Below, one piece after another: positions 1 to 13,199 of a DNA stretch of 64,000 bases. Within the stretch, counting starts at the first letter, position 1, and each line of letters starts with the position of its first letter. Origin of the DNA: Sordaria brevicollis (lineage: Eukaryota > Ascomycota > Sordariomycetes > Sordariales > Sordariaceae); contig JAUTDP010000011.1 in assembly GCA_033439795.1 (NCBI GenBank), positions 1,860,001 through 1,924,000 on the forward strand. The letters are read 5' to 3'. A model generated the notes under the pieces. The model ran no database searches. It had not been told where the DNA came from and saw only the letters and a program-made list of their open reading frames with translations. The position numbers were made by a program, and so were the translations under genes.

Positions 1-738
1 ATTCCCCCGCCCGTTTATTTTTTTAACCGCTATTAAACTTTTTAACCGTTAAACCCTCCTTTATTCCTTTTATTTTTTTCTTCCCCTTATAATAATTACA
101 TCTTTATTATAATTTATATTAATATAAGGATTTCCTTCCTTTAAATATAAAAACCCCTTATCCTCCGGGCTTTTTTAAGTTTTTCTTTCCTTTAATAATA
201 ATAATAATCGATTCGAAATAATTATTCCCTATTAAAAACGCATTAAAACGCTCCGTAAAATAATAAAAACTTCTAATAAGGATGAGGGCGAATATTCGTC
301 TCCCCCTTACTTTCCTTCGTTGACCTTTATATTTAATATAGTTATTACCGATATTAAAATTAATTTCGAATATATTATTCATTTCCTTATTAATAATAAA
401 TTCCTTTATATATTAAAGAAAGGGTAAATTCTCCCTCCGTTATATTTTATCCTTATATTAATTTTTCCGAAGCCGTATTTATATTCCCCTATATTTCGCT
501 TATATTTTTTAATTAGCCGAAGCTTTTTTTACTTTTACGGCTATTCCGGGTAGCGATACTTATATAAAGGCCGTTATTAAATCGTCTTATTACATTTTTC
601 ATTACTTAAATAAATTATTATTTTTTATGATATTAACGTTTTTTATTCTAATTCGTTCTTAAATAAATTTAATTAGGTTATTTAATATATTTTAACGGTT
701 TCGTATTATATAATCGATACGCCTTATAATTTCTATAA
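1..738 (-). mobile_element. LINE copy L1, 3' part (outermost, oldest copy)
   Basis: RIP-degraded 3' portion of a Tad1-like LINE on the minus strand. It aligns with L2 from about 1,040 onward, so roughly 300 bp of its 3' end, including the hairpin-rich tail, lies left of the window. It holds the C-terminal half of ORF3; the minus-strand stretch 382-158 (FEINFNIGNNYIKYKGQRRK and onward) matches the same segment in L2, L4, L5 and L6. L1 breaks at 724-738, where L2 inserted, and resumes after 7,540. The L1 pieces in the window plus the missing 300 bp add up to about 7.0 kb, the length of the uninterrupted copy L6. Confidence 0.85.
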
Positions 739-872
739 AGTAAGATTCTTATTCTCTAGTTAAATTTATAGCGCTAATATAGCATAGGGTCTATCTCCGA
801 TTCCCTATAGGATGAAACCGTAGGCGTTACGCGCCCCGGATAAAAACCCTGGCTATATTTCCCAGCGCGGAC

Positions 873-2400
873 CTATTTACGCCGCTTCTTCGGCGTTCTA
901 CGATTACAATATATATTTACCGCCAATGCAATTAATATCCGTTTTATCCCTTCTATTTACTATTATATTAAAATATTAAATTATTTTACCTTTTTAATTT
1001 ATTATCCTATCCTTTATTTATTACCGCTTCCCGCCTTCTATTCTTCCGCCCGTTTACTTTTTTAACCGCTATTAAACTTCTTAACCGTTAAATTTTCTTT
1101 TATTCCTTCTATCCCTTTTTTCCCCTTATTACGGTTATATTTCTATTATAATTTATATTAACGTAAAGATTTCCTTCCTTTAAATATAAAAATCCTTTAT
1201 CCCTTAGGTTTTTTTAGGCTTTTCCTTCTTTTAATAATAATAATCGATTCGAAATAACTATTCCCCGTTAGAAATATATTAAAACGTTCTATAAAATAAT
1301 AGAAACTTCCGACGAAAATAAAGGCGAGAATTTATTTCCCTTTTATTTTCCTTTACCGACCTTTATATTTAATATAATTAATACCGATATTAAAATTAAT
1401 TTCGAGCGTATTATTAAGCGTTTTATTAATAATAAATTCTTTTATATATTAGAAAAAGGGTAAATCCTCTTTCTATTACGTTTTATCCTTATATTAATTT
1501 CTTCGAAGCTATATTTATATTCTTCTATATTTTATTTATACCCTTTAATTAATTAAAGCCCTTTTCGCCTTTTCGGCCGTTCCGGGTTACAATATTTATA
1601 TAAAGGCCGTCGTTAAATCGATTTATTATATCCTTAATTATTTAAATAAATTATTATTTTTTATATTATTAATATCTCCTATTTTAATTCGTTTTTAAAT
1701 AAATTTAATTAAATTATTTAATATATTTTAGCGGTTTCGCGTTATATAATCGATATACTTTGCGGTTTTTATAATTTCCGTTATACCTTTTAAGAGAAGG
1801 TTATTAATAAAAACCCGATTAGTAGCGAATTCCGCGATTATTTTATCCGCTTCTATATTATTATTAAGGAGTTTACTGGTGCGATTCGCTTTCGCTTTAT
1901 TAATAATAATTTTACTAATATTCTAAAGTAATTTATTCGTTATAGAAAATAATCGGTTAATAATTATTTTTAAAAAGGTTATTACGAATTCTTCTTTTCT
2001 AATAAGGATAGTTTAATCGGCGGTTATATTCTTTTAAGTAGTATCCTCCGTAATAATAGTAGTAATTTGCTTTATAATAATAATAGTAATTTATTTTATA
2101 GCGGTAGCGGTAGAATTTCCCTAAATAATAATAATATTCGTATACTTTCCTATAATAGTTCCTTAATAGAAATTAATTCGCTAGCTATTCGTTTTACTAA
2201 TCCCGTTCTTATTAATAGTAATTAGTTCGTTTAGCGTTAATTCGTAATTAATATTATATATTAATATATTTATTAATTCGACGAATAAAACCGTTTATTC
2301 GCTGATAATAATAAAATATTAAAGGCTTTAATTAATTATAAAAAGAAGTAATAATTAAATAAATCGTTGCCTTCGCGGCCCGATAGATTTTTAATTAAAT
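873..2400 (-). pseudogene. ORF3 of L2 (unknown protein downstream of the RT)
   Basis: Minus-strand third reading frame of the LINE, between the RT ORF and the 3' UTR. It matches the better preserved frames in L3 and L5. Visible features are an Asn/Thr/Ile-rich N-terminal linker, an amphipathic helical stretch (ANKLF..IxK..INKAKANRA..F), and a Lys/Arg-rich C-terminal third ending just before a TAG codon at the complement of 873-875. No domain was recognised. The opposite strand also looks unusually open here; L3 decides the orientation. Confidence 0.6.
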
Positions 2401-2819
2401 GGAAATCCTCCTCCATTTTCGTTTTAGCGTATTAATAAATAAAAGTAAAAGAAAAGGAAGAAAAGAAAATTAAGAATAGCGAGCGAATTCGTTTCGCCGC
2501 TCTTCTTTTAATTTGATTATTAGGCGGTATTTATTTAATTATTTTAACCGAAATACTTATAATAGAATTTTTTCGGCCTTAATTCTATCATTTAAATAAA
2601 TTTAGAATTATTTTTACGTTTATAATTAATTAATTATTACGAATTATATATTTATTATTTGGAAATATTCGAATATATTATAGTAGAACGTTTCCTATCT
2701 TAATCCGTATAAATAAATAGGGGTATCGATATTAGGGATTTTCCTTTAAAAAAGGAAGGCTTTAAGGCCAATTACTTCCATTTTCACTTAGACGAGGAGG
2801 GAATTCTTTATTTTTATTA

Positions 2820-5800
2820 ATAAATAATAATCTTTATCGTCCTCCGAAAATTAGGTTCTTTTCCGTTTCTTCTTTTTTTAACCGATTATATACCGTTTTA
2901 TTATAATATTATTAAACTTCGGGTCGAGGTTAATAATTATAAATTTATATTATTAATTTAATTTAGTTATTATTATTATTAATTAATAATTATAGTATAA
3001 TATTTATTCTTTTTTTATAATATTCTCTAATTATACTTTTCGATCGAGGGTTAAAAATTTTAACGGTTATAACGGTTAAACGGGTATATCTATTATTAGG
3101 GGTAGTTCCGTTATAATCGCTATAAGGTTCTCCGTTAATATTTATTCTTCTATTTATTTAATTTTAGCGGTATTACTTTCCGGTTTATTAATAAATAATC
3201 GACTTTTTATTCGTTTTATTTAAATATAATTAATTATTTAGATTATTATTCTTCGGACGAATTTAGTTTAGTTTATACGGGCGAATTTTTTTTTAAAAGC
3301 CCTTACCCGTTTATTAAAATAGAAATCGAGTAGCGGGTAAAAAATTTCCGTTTTAAAATTCTATACCAGCGTAATTTTATACGCCTTAGCGACGATTTTT
3401 AAATATTTAATTTAATATTTAATTAATCCGATTATTATCCTTTAGGGTTTATTATATATTTTTATTAATTAGTAGAAAATTAAAATTTTATATATAATTA
3501 CATTTCGAATATATTTAATATAAATTTCCTTTATATAAATAAAAGAGTAACCCTAAATCTTTACGGTTAACTAGGTTAATATATTCGTTTAAATTTTTAT
3601 TTTTTTTTTAATAGCTTTTACGTAGGTTCGATAATTAAATTTATAATTTAATTAAACGTTTAGGAATTTTATTAATTCTATTGGTCGAAATATAATATCC
3701 TCGAATTAGAGAATCTCCGTTCTTAGTGCCTTCGTCCGTATAAAATATATTAATTCCGTTTTATTCGTTTCGAATTTTATATTTCTTTCCTTTACTTATT
3801 CGGAATAAATTTCTTATACCGTTTAAAATATCCTATAATTTTCTTCGGTAATTTTTACTACGGCGACGATATTAATATTATCGGCGAAATTAATTATAAT
3901 TATATTTTTAACCGTAATTAATTTATAATATAATAAAGTAATAAAGAAGATAAAAAGAATTAGGGAGAAGGGGGAGCTTTAAGGTATTCCGGCTTTTATA
4001 ATATAGGGAGCGGATATTTCATCGTCGAAGAAAAGGGAATTTTTTCATTTATTAACGAAATTCGTTACCTATTCGAAAATTTATTATAAGAATTATATTT
4101 CCTATAGGGTATATAATAATTATTTATAATTAATTTTATTAAATACGCTTTTAAAATTAAAGAATATTAATAATATAATAATTCCGAATTTTTAAGTTAT
4201 ATATATAATATTTATAGCAATACGGATAGTAAATTCGGTCGAACGGTTTGCTTAATTATTTATTTAGCCTTCTAATAGGAGGTTGAATTCTTTTACAATT
4301 TGGGTAAATCTTTTAGCGACGAACGCTTCGAGGATTTTCTTAACGTTATTTAATAGTAAAATTAACCTCTATACGCCGATTAGCTTTTATTATACGGCGG
4401 TTTTTTTTAATTTTTTGAGAACGATTACTTTCGCGTTCTTAAATTATTATAGGAAATATTTAAGACGAAAGCTCGTAATTACGAAAGTAATTATAACTTT
4501 TCGGAATAATTTTTTATAAATTTTTAAAAATTTATTCGAATATTAATCGACGCCTAATAGTTTATTCGGAATTATCCGAAATAAAACCTTTTAAATATTT
4601 TCTTTAATAATTAATTTATTAATAAGTAATAAATCGTTAATATTTAGTAGAAGGGTTTAATCGGGTAAATAATTTATAGGGATATTTATTTTCGGGAAGA
4701 AATATTCGGCGAGAATATTCGCTTTACTATTATAATTTTCAATTTCTTTTACTCCTTTATATTATTTGAAAATTAGGAGTTTGGGCGGGTTTATTAGTAA
4801 ATAGTTTTAGGTATAGGCTTATTTTTCGATGGTTTAAAATTTATTTAAATTTTTCGATACCCTTTTAACGCCTTTTCGCTATATCGTTTACTAAATTTTT
4901 ACGTTAATTCTTCTTTTTTTTATCGATACTTCTACGAATTTTACTTAATTCGAAAATATCCTTTCCTTATATTATTTTTATTACTTTTATTTCGTATTTT
5001 TCGTCGCTATTTTATATTTTAACGTTTATTATTTTACTCTTTTCCTTCGACTTTTCTTCCGGTATAGGATAAATTCTTCCGCTATATTTATAAATTCTCT
5101 ATCGAATTTATTAAATATAAATTCTAATTCCTCTTTCGTATCGATTTTCGCCGAGACCGAAATCTATTATAACGCCGCTTCTTATACTTTTTTTATATTT
5201 ATTAAATTTTAATTATAATTTTCTTCTATTTCCACTTTCTTAATTTTTTTTCTAATATAAATTTAAATTTCTTAAGGATAGTAATTTGAATTAATTTATT
5301 CGTATTATTACACCCCTTAATATTTAATTTCGACTTTTAATATTATTTATACGTAGTTAATTATTTTATTTTTCTCTTCCTATATTATATTATTTATATA
5401 AGTCGGTTCCCTTTTAAGGGTAATAAATTATATATATTATTATTATATTTATATAAAAAGTCTTTCGGCTTTTAGGTTAATTCTATTCTTTAAATCCTAA
5501 TTAGGATAATAGAAATTAAAGTCCCCGATAATTACGATTTAATATTTTACCGGGGGTCTTTTTTTAAAGAATTTGAAGAGGGGAAACCTTTATTTATATT
5601 CTAATATTCTATACGTTTTAATAAGGGAATAAATCGAATAAACGGTTAATAATTCCTTTAAATTTTTAAATATTATAGAGGCCTAATCTCTTCCGATATA
5701 GAAATTTAGGTCCTTAAGGTTCTATTTCTTATTTATATAAATAACCGCCCTCCCTTTTTTTAAATAATTTACCTTAATATATTTATTACCCTATAAATAA

Positions 5801-5830
5801 TAAATATTTTTATTTAAATTCTTACCCGGC
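2820..5830 (-). pseudogene. ORF2 (endonuclease/reverse transcriptase) of L2, RIP-inactivated
   Basis: Minus-strand remnant of the LINE polyprotein, homologous along its length to ORF2 of L4, L5 and L6. The RT stretch has the order seen in Tad1/I-type elements: a KLRKTAV-like segment, then SLLN-IRKIFKA, then the FADD-type catalytic box seen here as F-(A/V)-N-N because GAC/GAT became AAC/AAT. ORF boundaries are estimated by alignment with L6 and may be off by tens of bases. Short open stretches inside it, such as 4,283-4,519 on the plus strand, are antisense shadows. Confidence 0.8.
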
Positions 5831-7525
5831 TTTTAAATCGCTATAATATTATAAGTTTCCTCCTATTCGAATAGTAATTTCCTTTTTTCGTACGATTTCT
5901 TTATATTCTAATAGAGTATTTTTAATTGGATTATTAATTACTTTATAAGGGAATATTTTTTAGCCCTACGGGCGGAATAGGAGTAGGAATTTTTTCCTTT
6001 TAAATAATCGGTTTAATAGCGGCGATTGAACCGGCGCCGTTCCGAGCACCCGAATTTTAAGAATTCGTAAATACGTTTATTGGGCTTTTGGCCGTTAATT
6101 TCGGTTTAGTAGAAAGCCTATTAATCCGTTTACGGGTGTAGTTTTTATTTCCGCTTTTAAATTCCCTCTTACGAATAATAATAATATAGGCGGTAGGGGG
6201 GGCGTTAGGGAAATCGATATCTTTATCGTCCTTTACCGCTATTAGCTTTAATATAGTACTTTTTTTATAATCCTTCCGGTATATAAATAAGCGTGGCTTT
6301 TCAGCGTATTTTATAATAGCCTTCGTAATAGTTTTCTTGAAAATAGGGTATACCTTCTTTTCGAAGGCGTAATGCCCGTGCTTTTTATACGGAGCGTAGA
6401 AGATTAGTAATTTATCCTTATTAAATAGGTAGTTCGTTTCTTTAAAGTAGTCTTTATTATATTTATTTTTATTGTAATATTTATAGACGTTGGCGTTACG
6501 GTAGAATTTCCTTCTACGGGCGTATTTTAATAATAGAGGCGGTTGGGTTCGCTTATTGTATTTTATAAATAATATCCTCTATCCTTATATATTCGGCGAT
6601 ATTCGCTTAGGGGAACCTTTTAGTAATTAACGTAATAGTGTTTAAAGATATAAACGTTTTTTCGCTAAAGATTTTCTTAACCCAAATTTGGTATTACTAA
6701 TATTATTCGCGTATAACGTTATCGAATATAATTTTATAATTTCCGGTCGTAAGTAATTTCGTAATAATTCGTACGATATTAAAGGTACCGGTCTTTAAGT
6801 CGCGAAGTATCTTTTCGATTTAAGTCTTAGTTTTTTCGTTCGTCCGTTTTAAATATTAAATATTAATTATAATACTTCGGATAAAGAGGGTACGGTCGTA
6901 ATTAATAAAGAGTATTTTTAAAAGGGGGGTAATAATTATAATATATTAAAGGATAGATCTAATTTTAGGAAGAGTATTTTTTATAATTTCGGCCTATATT
7001 TTCGGCGTTTCTTTAACGTTTTTTTATAATTCTTATAGGATTATTTTCTTTAAATCGTTAAAATCCTTTTTAGTAATAATTTAATCGTTATTAACTTTAT
7101 TAACTTCGGGGCGCGTTACCTTATTTTTTTTCGCGAGGATTTTTGTATATTTGTTAAATAATTTACGAATTTAATTATAATTTTCGAATAAAATAGCGTT
7201 ATAGTCCGAAAATTTATTTACTTTAACGATAAATTTTCTTATAATTTTATTATCCTTTTACGTTTTTTCCGAAATTTTCGCGGCGCGCGTTATATTAGGG
7301 TTATTATAAATTAAAAATCTTATAAGCGGGTTATAAACGTTATTTTCGAATTTATAATTACTACCGTTAATTACTATCGGTAATAACGATATATCGTCGT
7401 CGTTATATTCGTCGCGGGATATTGTAAGGGACGTAAAAAACCCTCCTAAATCGATTCCCGTTATCGGTTTTCGTTTTGGAGCGCTCTTCGACCAGAAATC
7501 GGCGTTTCCGGTTCTAAAGTAGTTT

Positions 7526-7569
7526 TTATAATTTCTATAATTTCTATAATATTTTTTAAAAGAAAATTA
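7526..7569 (-). mobile_element. L1 sliver between L2 and the gypsy element
   Basis: The second copy of the L2 target duplication (7,526-7,540) plus 29 bp of L1. It aligns with L3 around 22,838-22,875 (TTTATAATTTCTATAAT followed by TTTTTAGGAAAAGG-like sequence), which shows that L1 continues across both insertions. Confidence 0.75.
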
Positions 7570-7860
7570 TATTACAGGATTATATTTATACTATACCCGG
7601 TATACGCACTAATTACCTATATAGGTGCCCAGATCCCCAACGATTATTCTCGACTATAGTACGTATACTATAATTCAATATAGTTTAAATCTAATCACTT
7701 ATAATCACGTACAATATCACGTAAGTACGTACGGACTAGGGTATAAGCTCGCGCCCATATATCTAATCCTCTATATATATTTCTCCCTTCCCTTCCTTTA
7801 TATAATAATATATATTTTATTATATATTTAACGGTATTAACGCTATCCTTTAATAATTTA
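7570..7860 (+). repeat. gypsy1 5' LTR
   Basis: Begins TATTACAGGATTAT (ancestral TGTTACAGG) and shares its full 291-bp length with the 3' LTR. Differences are almost all C/T or G/A, as expected of RIP. It includes the shared blocks ATACCCGGTATACG and GGGTATAAGCTCGCGCCCAT, the latter containing a TATAA-like box. The 68-residue ORF at 7,625-7,831 is a chance frame inside it. Confidence 0.88.
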
Positions 7861-8839
7861 TTATACCTTTTTTAACGCTATACGTATAATTTTCGAAGAA
7901 AATTAATCGTTAATTATATTAATTAATATTAAAATTTATTTTCCCAACGATTAATGCTCTAACGACGGCCTTACGGTTAATTCGAATTAAATAATTATTA
8001 AAATGAATATTACTATTATAATTGCTCGTATTCTCTTTTCCTTTATATTTATTAAAATATATTAATTTAAATAATTAATATTTAATTTAATCCCCGCCGT
8101 AATTATTAATACCTTTATTACGATTATTACACTTTCCGAAATTAAAAATATTAACCCTCGTAATATCGAATTTTAGGATTAATTTATTAATACTATTTAT
8201 ATATTTAATAATAATTCTATTATTATCCCGGTCTTTATTATCTAAACTTTTAATTTAAATAATTATTTTATATTCTTGGCCGCTATTTATATATTTACTT
8301 ACTTTATATAATTTAACGTTATTTTTATTATTACTAAATTCTAAAATATTAAGGAAAATTTTTAGTAATCCGAGGACGAGAATAATTAATTATATTAAAA
8401 TTTTAATTAATTCTATATTTTAATTTAAAATAAGGATTAAATTAACGCGATTTTTAATATTAATTTCGTAATTCTTAAAATTAATTATACCCTTTAATTC
8501 TTAAACGCCGCTATTAAATAATAAATTTAATACAACGCTTATAAATAAATTTTTACTAACGCCGCCTCTTAATATAATAATATCGTTAATAATTTTTAAA
8601 TTCGTTTAACTACCCTTTAATAAAATTTATCCGACGTTTAGAAATATTATTCTAATTTTAAAATTAAATCTTAAAACGCAATTAAGCGCGAAATAATTAA
8701 ATATTAAAAAATAATTAATAATTTTCGTTAACGTTTATTTAAACTTACCGACCCCGCGTTTATACCTTTACCCGACGATAATAATAATAATAATTCAATT
8801 TTAATAATTCCGAATCCGAATTTAATAATATAATTATTA

Positions 8840-10020
8840 ACGACCCGGTTAGAAATAACGGCGGTAATAGTTATAAATCGGTATTACGTATCGTCGTTTC
8901 CCCCGCTTTTAATAATATTAATAAAATTTTTAAGAGAATTATTAAATTTTATTAATAGCGTATTAATATTTTATTCGCTTTTAAAAATAAACTTTCCGCT
9001 TTTAAAACTAAAAATATTAAATTTTCCTTAATTTCCCGCTCCCTTTGTAATGAATTTTAGGAAGTAATCGAACCCGAATTTATTAAAATTCTATTTAATA
9101 AACCGGCTAAATAATTTATTACTTTTAATCTATTTAAATAAATAATTAATAAATATAATAACGTCGATACTATAATTTAAATTCGTTGTAAATTCGAAGA
9201 CTTAAAAATAAATAAAATAAAATAATTTAATTTCGAAAATAAATTCGTTATTATTATCGAATATTATTAATTTAATAATAATATAAAGATTTATTACTTC
9301 TATTAACATTTAATCGAACGCTTCTATAACGCTATCGCCTTATAGCGCCCCTAACTTAAGGATAATAAATTCGACGAATAATTTAAAATAACCCGCGACT
9401 TCGCTAAATAATTCGAATAGAAGGATTAATATAATAAAATCGCCAATTCTTATTATAAATTTAATATTAATAATCCTATTACCGGTTTTAATTCCGCTTT
9501 TAATAATACGAACGGCTCTATTCCCGAATTTATTATTAGCGAGGGCGGTACCGTTATAAATTTCGATTTTATATCCGCCTCCGAGGTTTAAATTTCCTAT
9601 ATAATCGATAATAATATATTCTAATACCGTATAAAGACCGGTATTTATATTTACTATAATTATAAAAGCTATTTCTCCGCTAAATATAAAGGTCGTATTT
9701 AATTTAAAAAAAAAGTACCCGAATATAAATTACATAAAGAAAAAAAGAAGGAAAAGAAAAAAAAGAAAGATAAAAAAGAAAAGGAGAAAAATAATAATAA
9801 TAATAATAATTAATAATAACGTTCCGCCTAAGGCTAATACGAATATAACTAATATAATTATTATAATATTAACACTATAAGTATTCCCGCTCCTAATACC
9901 CCGGCTCCTAATTACTTTATACTATAATAATAATTTATTTATTACCCTACCCCTATATACCCTTACGGTTTCGTAAGCCCGGTTATAAATAACGAAAATA
10001 ATTTTATTAACAACTAAAGA
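8840..10020 (+). pseudogene. gypsy1 gag remnant
   Basis: Plus-strand frame with RIP stops. It reads as a charged helical capsid-like stretch around 9,300-9,450 (YYQHLIERFYNAI, then FDE.FKITRDFAK.FE.KD), followed by a Lys-rich run at 9,710-9,800 encoded by repeated AAG/AAA codons, and an Asn run. Position upstream of RT and composition fit a gypsy gag; no zinc knuckle could be confirmed because Cys codons are RIP targets. Confidence 0.55.
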
Positions 10021-11739
10021 AATATATAGCCTCTTATTTAAATTGTAATTAGAAGTTAATATTTATTAAATATAAATAAAGAGGAAGATACTTAAAAAAT
10101 ATTTTTATAATTAAATTTAAAATTATTAAAATTAATAAATCTTCTATAAATAATTATTATAAATACCCTAATTTATTAAATCTTTTTATTTATTTATTTT
10201 ATAGACTGCGTAAAATATATTATACTATATTTATTAATAGCGGTTATATTACTCTAGGGTTTATTAACCGTCGTTTCGTTTTACGTAATAATTTCCCAAT
10301 TTTCAAATTCTAATTCCTTAAATTCCTATACCTTACTAATAATTAAACGAAAAGGAATATTACGCATTTTAATCGCTTAATTATAAATATTAGCGTATAT
10401 TATAAATTTATTAATCTTTTTATTTATAACTTTATAAAGGATAATTTTATTATTTTCGGATACTTATAATTGATTTATTACGCCCCTAATATCGATTAAC
10501 CTAACGATCGCTTCATTTTTAATTCTATTTACGAATAATACAATTACTTTCCCTTAAAAATACCCTACCACTTATATTACGTATTATTATTACGTAAATA
10601 TAACGTCGATACGCCCTTAATTATTATTCTAAACGGTATACCCCCTATTATTATTTTTAAAAATTCCTTTAGAACGCAATTAATATATTAAAAACCCTTT
10701 ATTTTAAACGTCCTTAATAAAAGAAAGCTTAATACCCCCGCCTTACTGCTGGAGGCCGTTCGTTAGATTTTTATTTCTATAATCGTTAAATACGTTATTC
10801 GTTAACGTTTTAATAAATTTAAATAGAGGGTCGTTAATAAAATAAATATAATCCTTATTAATAAGGTTATTAATAGTTAAACTCTTATATTAACGGCTAT
10901 AATATATTATTACCCCCTTCCCCTACTACGTATAATCTTTACGCCGTATCGTTTAATTGGAAGAATATATACTTCTTTCCCCGATTATTAAACGCCGGTC
11001 TACCTTTATTATATCCCTAAGGGACCCTTTAATTTAATTAATATTAAAGAGTTCTTAATAACTATATTTAATTAATTCGCCGAGAAATATAAATTTCAAA
11101 TTATTTATATAATAAGGGCAAATATAATAAAAAATATCTAACGTATAATAAACGAAGATAAAACAACGGAAGAAAAAAGCGCCTTAACCCCGAACGTAAT
11201 TAGCGATAATTTTACGGTTAATATAATTAAAAATATTATAAACGGTAAAATAATTTATTATAAAAAATTCTTTAATAGTAATTATTATATTTAAATTAAT
11301 ATATTTTATAATATTAAAAGTAAGGAAGCTATTAAAGTAATTAAAATCTCCGCTTTAATTATATTTATAAGCGATACTTCCGATTTTTAAATTTACGAAG
11401 AAATTATTAACCGTTATTTTGCCGCTAATAATATTAATATTAGTAAAATTACGTTTAAAAATATTATTAAATTCTATAAAAAGGTAAATAAACCCCCAAA
11501 GACCGATGTACAAATTTAATAAAAATTACCTCGGTAATACTAATAATAAACGAATAATTTCCGCTAGGAAAGTACTAATATACTACCCTTTAACTAATTC
11601 TATAACTTTAAATTCGAATTTAAATTTAACGCTATACTACCCGTTTCCTATATCTATATCTTTAGCCTAAAAAAACTTAACGTTATTAAAAAATAAATCG
11701 ACGATAATTTAAAGAAGAAGTTTATCCGCCCGTCGTAAT

Positions 11740-12420
11740 TAGAAGCCTCCGCTCTTATATTTTTAATTAAAAAACCGGGAGGAGGAGTCCGTATTTATAT
11801 TAATTACCGAAGTATTAATAACGTTACCTTTAAATCCCGTTATTTACTCCCGTTTATTAAAAAAATATTCGACGTTATTTACCAAATTAAAATTTTTATT
11901 AGTAAATTAAATATTATTATTATTTTTAACCGGGTCCGTATTAAAAAAAATTATAAATAATTAACTGCGTTTATAATAAAGTTTAAGCTATTCGAATCTT
12001 TAATTATACTTTTTAGCCTTTAAAACGCCCTTAACGCCTTTTAAAATTATATTAATAATATTTTATACAATATTTTCGACGTTTATACGACTATTTATTT
12101 TAATAATATCTTTATATATTCTAATAACGAAAAGGATTACGAATAATATATTAATAATATCTTCGAATACTTAATTAAAGCCGGTTTGAATATAAATATT
12201 AATAAATATAAATTCTATACGAAATGTATACAATACTTCGGTTTAATTATTATATTAAATAGTATCGAAATAAATCTAAATAAGGTTAAAACCGTATTCG
12301 ATTAAATATTCCTTTAATTTAAGAAATTACTTTAATAATTCTTCGGCTTCGCGAATTTTTACCGGTATTTTATTAAAATATTTTTAATAATAATATCCCT
12401 ATTATACGAATTAATAAAGA
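11740..12420 (+). pseudogene. gypsy1 reverse transcriptase remnant
   Basis: Clear Ty3/gypsy RT. The start reads KKPGGGVRIYINYRSINN (family motif KPGGGxRxxVDYRxLN) near 11,775. It is followed by a LPFIKKIFD..YQIKIF block and the catalytic box near 12,085-12,130 read as YFNNIFIYS, where the two Asp codons have become Asn through RIP. A FGFANFYRYFI block near 12,340 is the usual thumb motif. The frame is cut at 12,428 by MULE1, which duplicated AAAACGTA, and RNase H follows on the far side. Confidence 0.85.
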
Positions 12421-12428
12421 AAAACGTA

Positions 12429-12495
12429 GGCATTTCATCCGCGTGCACCATGTGAATCTTAGACGTGCACCATTCCTTATTTGTACACTATTTAG
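12429..12495. repeat. MULE1 left terminal inverted repeat
   Basis: GGCATTTCATCCGCGTG at its outer edge, then a shared ATCTTAGACGTGCA block and CCTTATTTGTA. It is the reverse complement of 17,187-17,253 apart from RIP-type differences. The 61-residue ORF at 12,642-12,827 lies just inside and has no support. Confidence 0.85.
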
Positions 12496-13199
12496 GTTAG
12501 GGTTATAAGTGTAGTCGAAAATTTCAAAATATTTTTTTTAATATAACCGTTATATTTTAAAAACCTTCCCGTATAAGATAGTGCTAAGCCCATTCCGCTA
12601 ATGGATCCCCCATTTACCTATATACCCAACGCCTAGCCCTAGTGTATAAACCTTCTTATCGTTTCCTTTCTTCTTTTCTTTTTTTAATTAAATATTCCAA
12701 CCGTTCAATACTACGATTAGTTAAATTTATTTACGCTTACGTATATTCAATTACATCGACTACGAGAACGTTCCCTAATTTTCTTAAGTATTTAAAATAT
12801 ATAGCGCATTATATATTCGATTTCTAAGATATTACTATAGAATTTAAATAATTTAGAGGCGATAGTCGAATTAATTCGATTTAACGATTTCGAAAGTAAT
12901 AATACCGATAATAGCGGTAATAATAATAGTAATAAATAGGGCGGCTTTTTTATAGGTAATAACGAGATTTTTATCGAATTTAACGAATTTAGCGAATTTA
13001 GCGACGATTTATTCGTTAATCCGGCGTTTATTTTTATAAATTTAATAAACGATTCTTCATCGGAAGATTAATTATTCAATTATAGAAATAAAGTCCTTAA
13101 CCTATTATTTAGCTCTATATTGCCCATTTTAATTATCGAAGGTCTTTAAAAAATAATTAATAATTAGGTAAAATATTACGGTTTTATTATTATTTATAA

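Larger units (their letters stand above)
739..7525 (-). mobile_element. LINE copy L2, full-length Tad1-like non-LTR retrotransposon
   Basis: Full-length minus-strand LINE of about 6.8 kb inserted in L1. A 15-bp TSD, TTATAATTTCTATAA, is seen at 724-738 and 7,526-7,540. Reading on the minus strand from 7,525: ORF1 to about 5,830, ORF2 (endonuclease and RT) from about 5,830 to 2,820, ORF3 from about 2,400 to the stop at 875-873, then a 3' UTR ending at the TAAGATTCTTATTC end near 740. All frames are broken by TAA/TAG codons of the RIP type, and CpA/TpG are almost absent. No product is expected. Confidence 0.88.

Noticed and set aside
1100..2900. Long plus-strand quasi-ORF antisense to the LINE 3' region
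   Set aside because: It looks open in RIPed copies, but in the better preserved L3 the sense frame has fewer stops and a more protein-like composition, and it shares its stop with the RIP-free L7.
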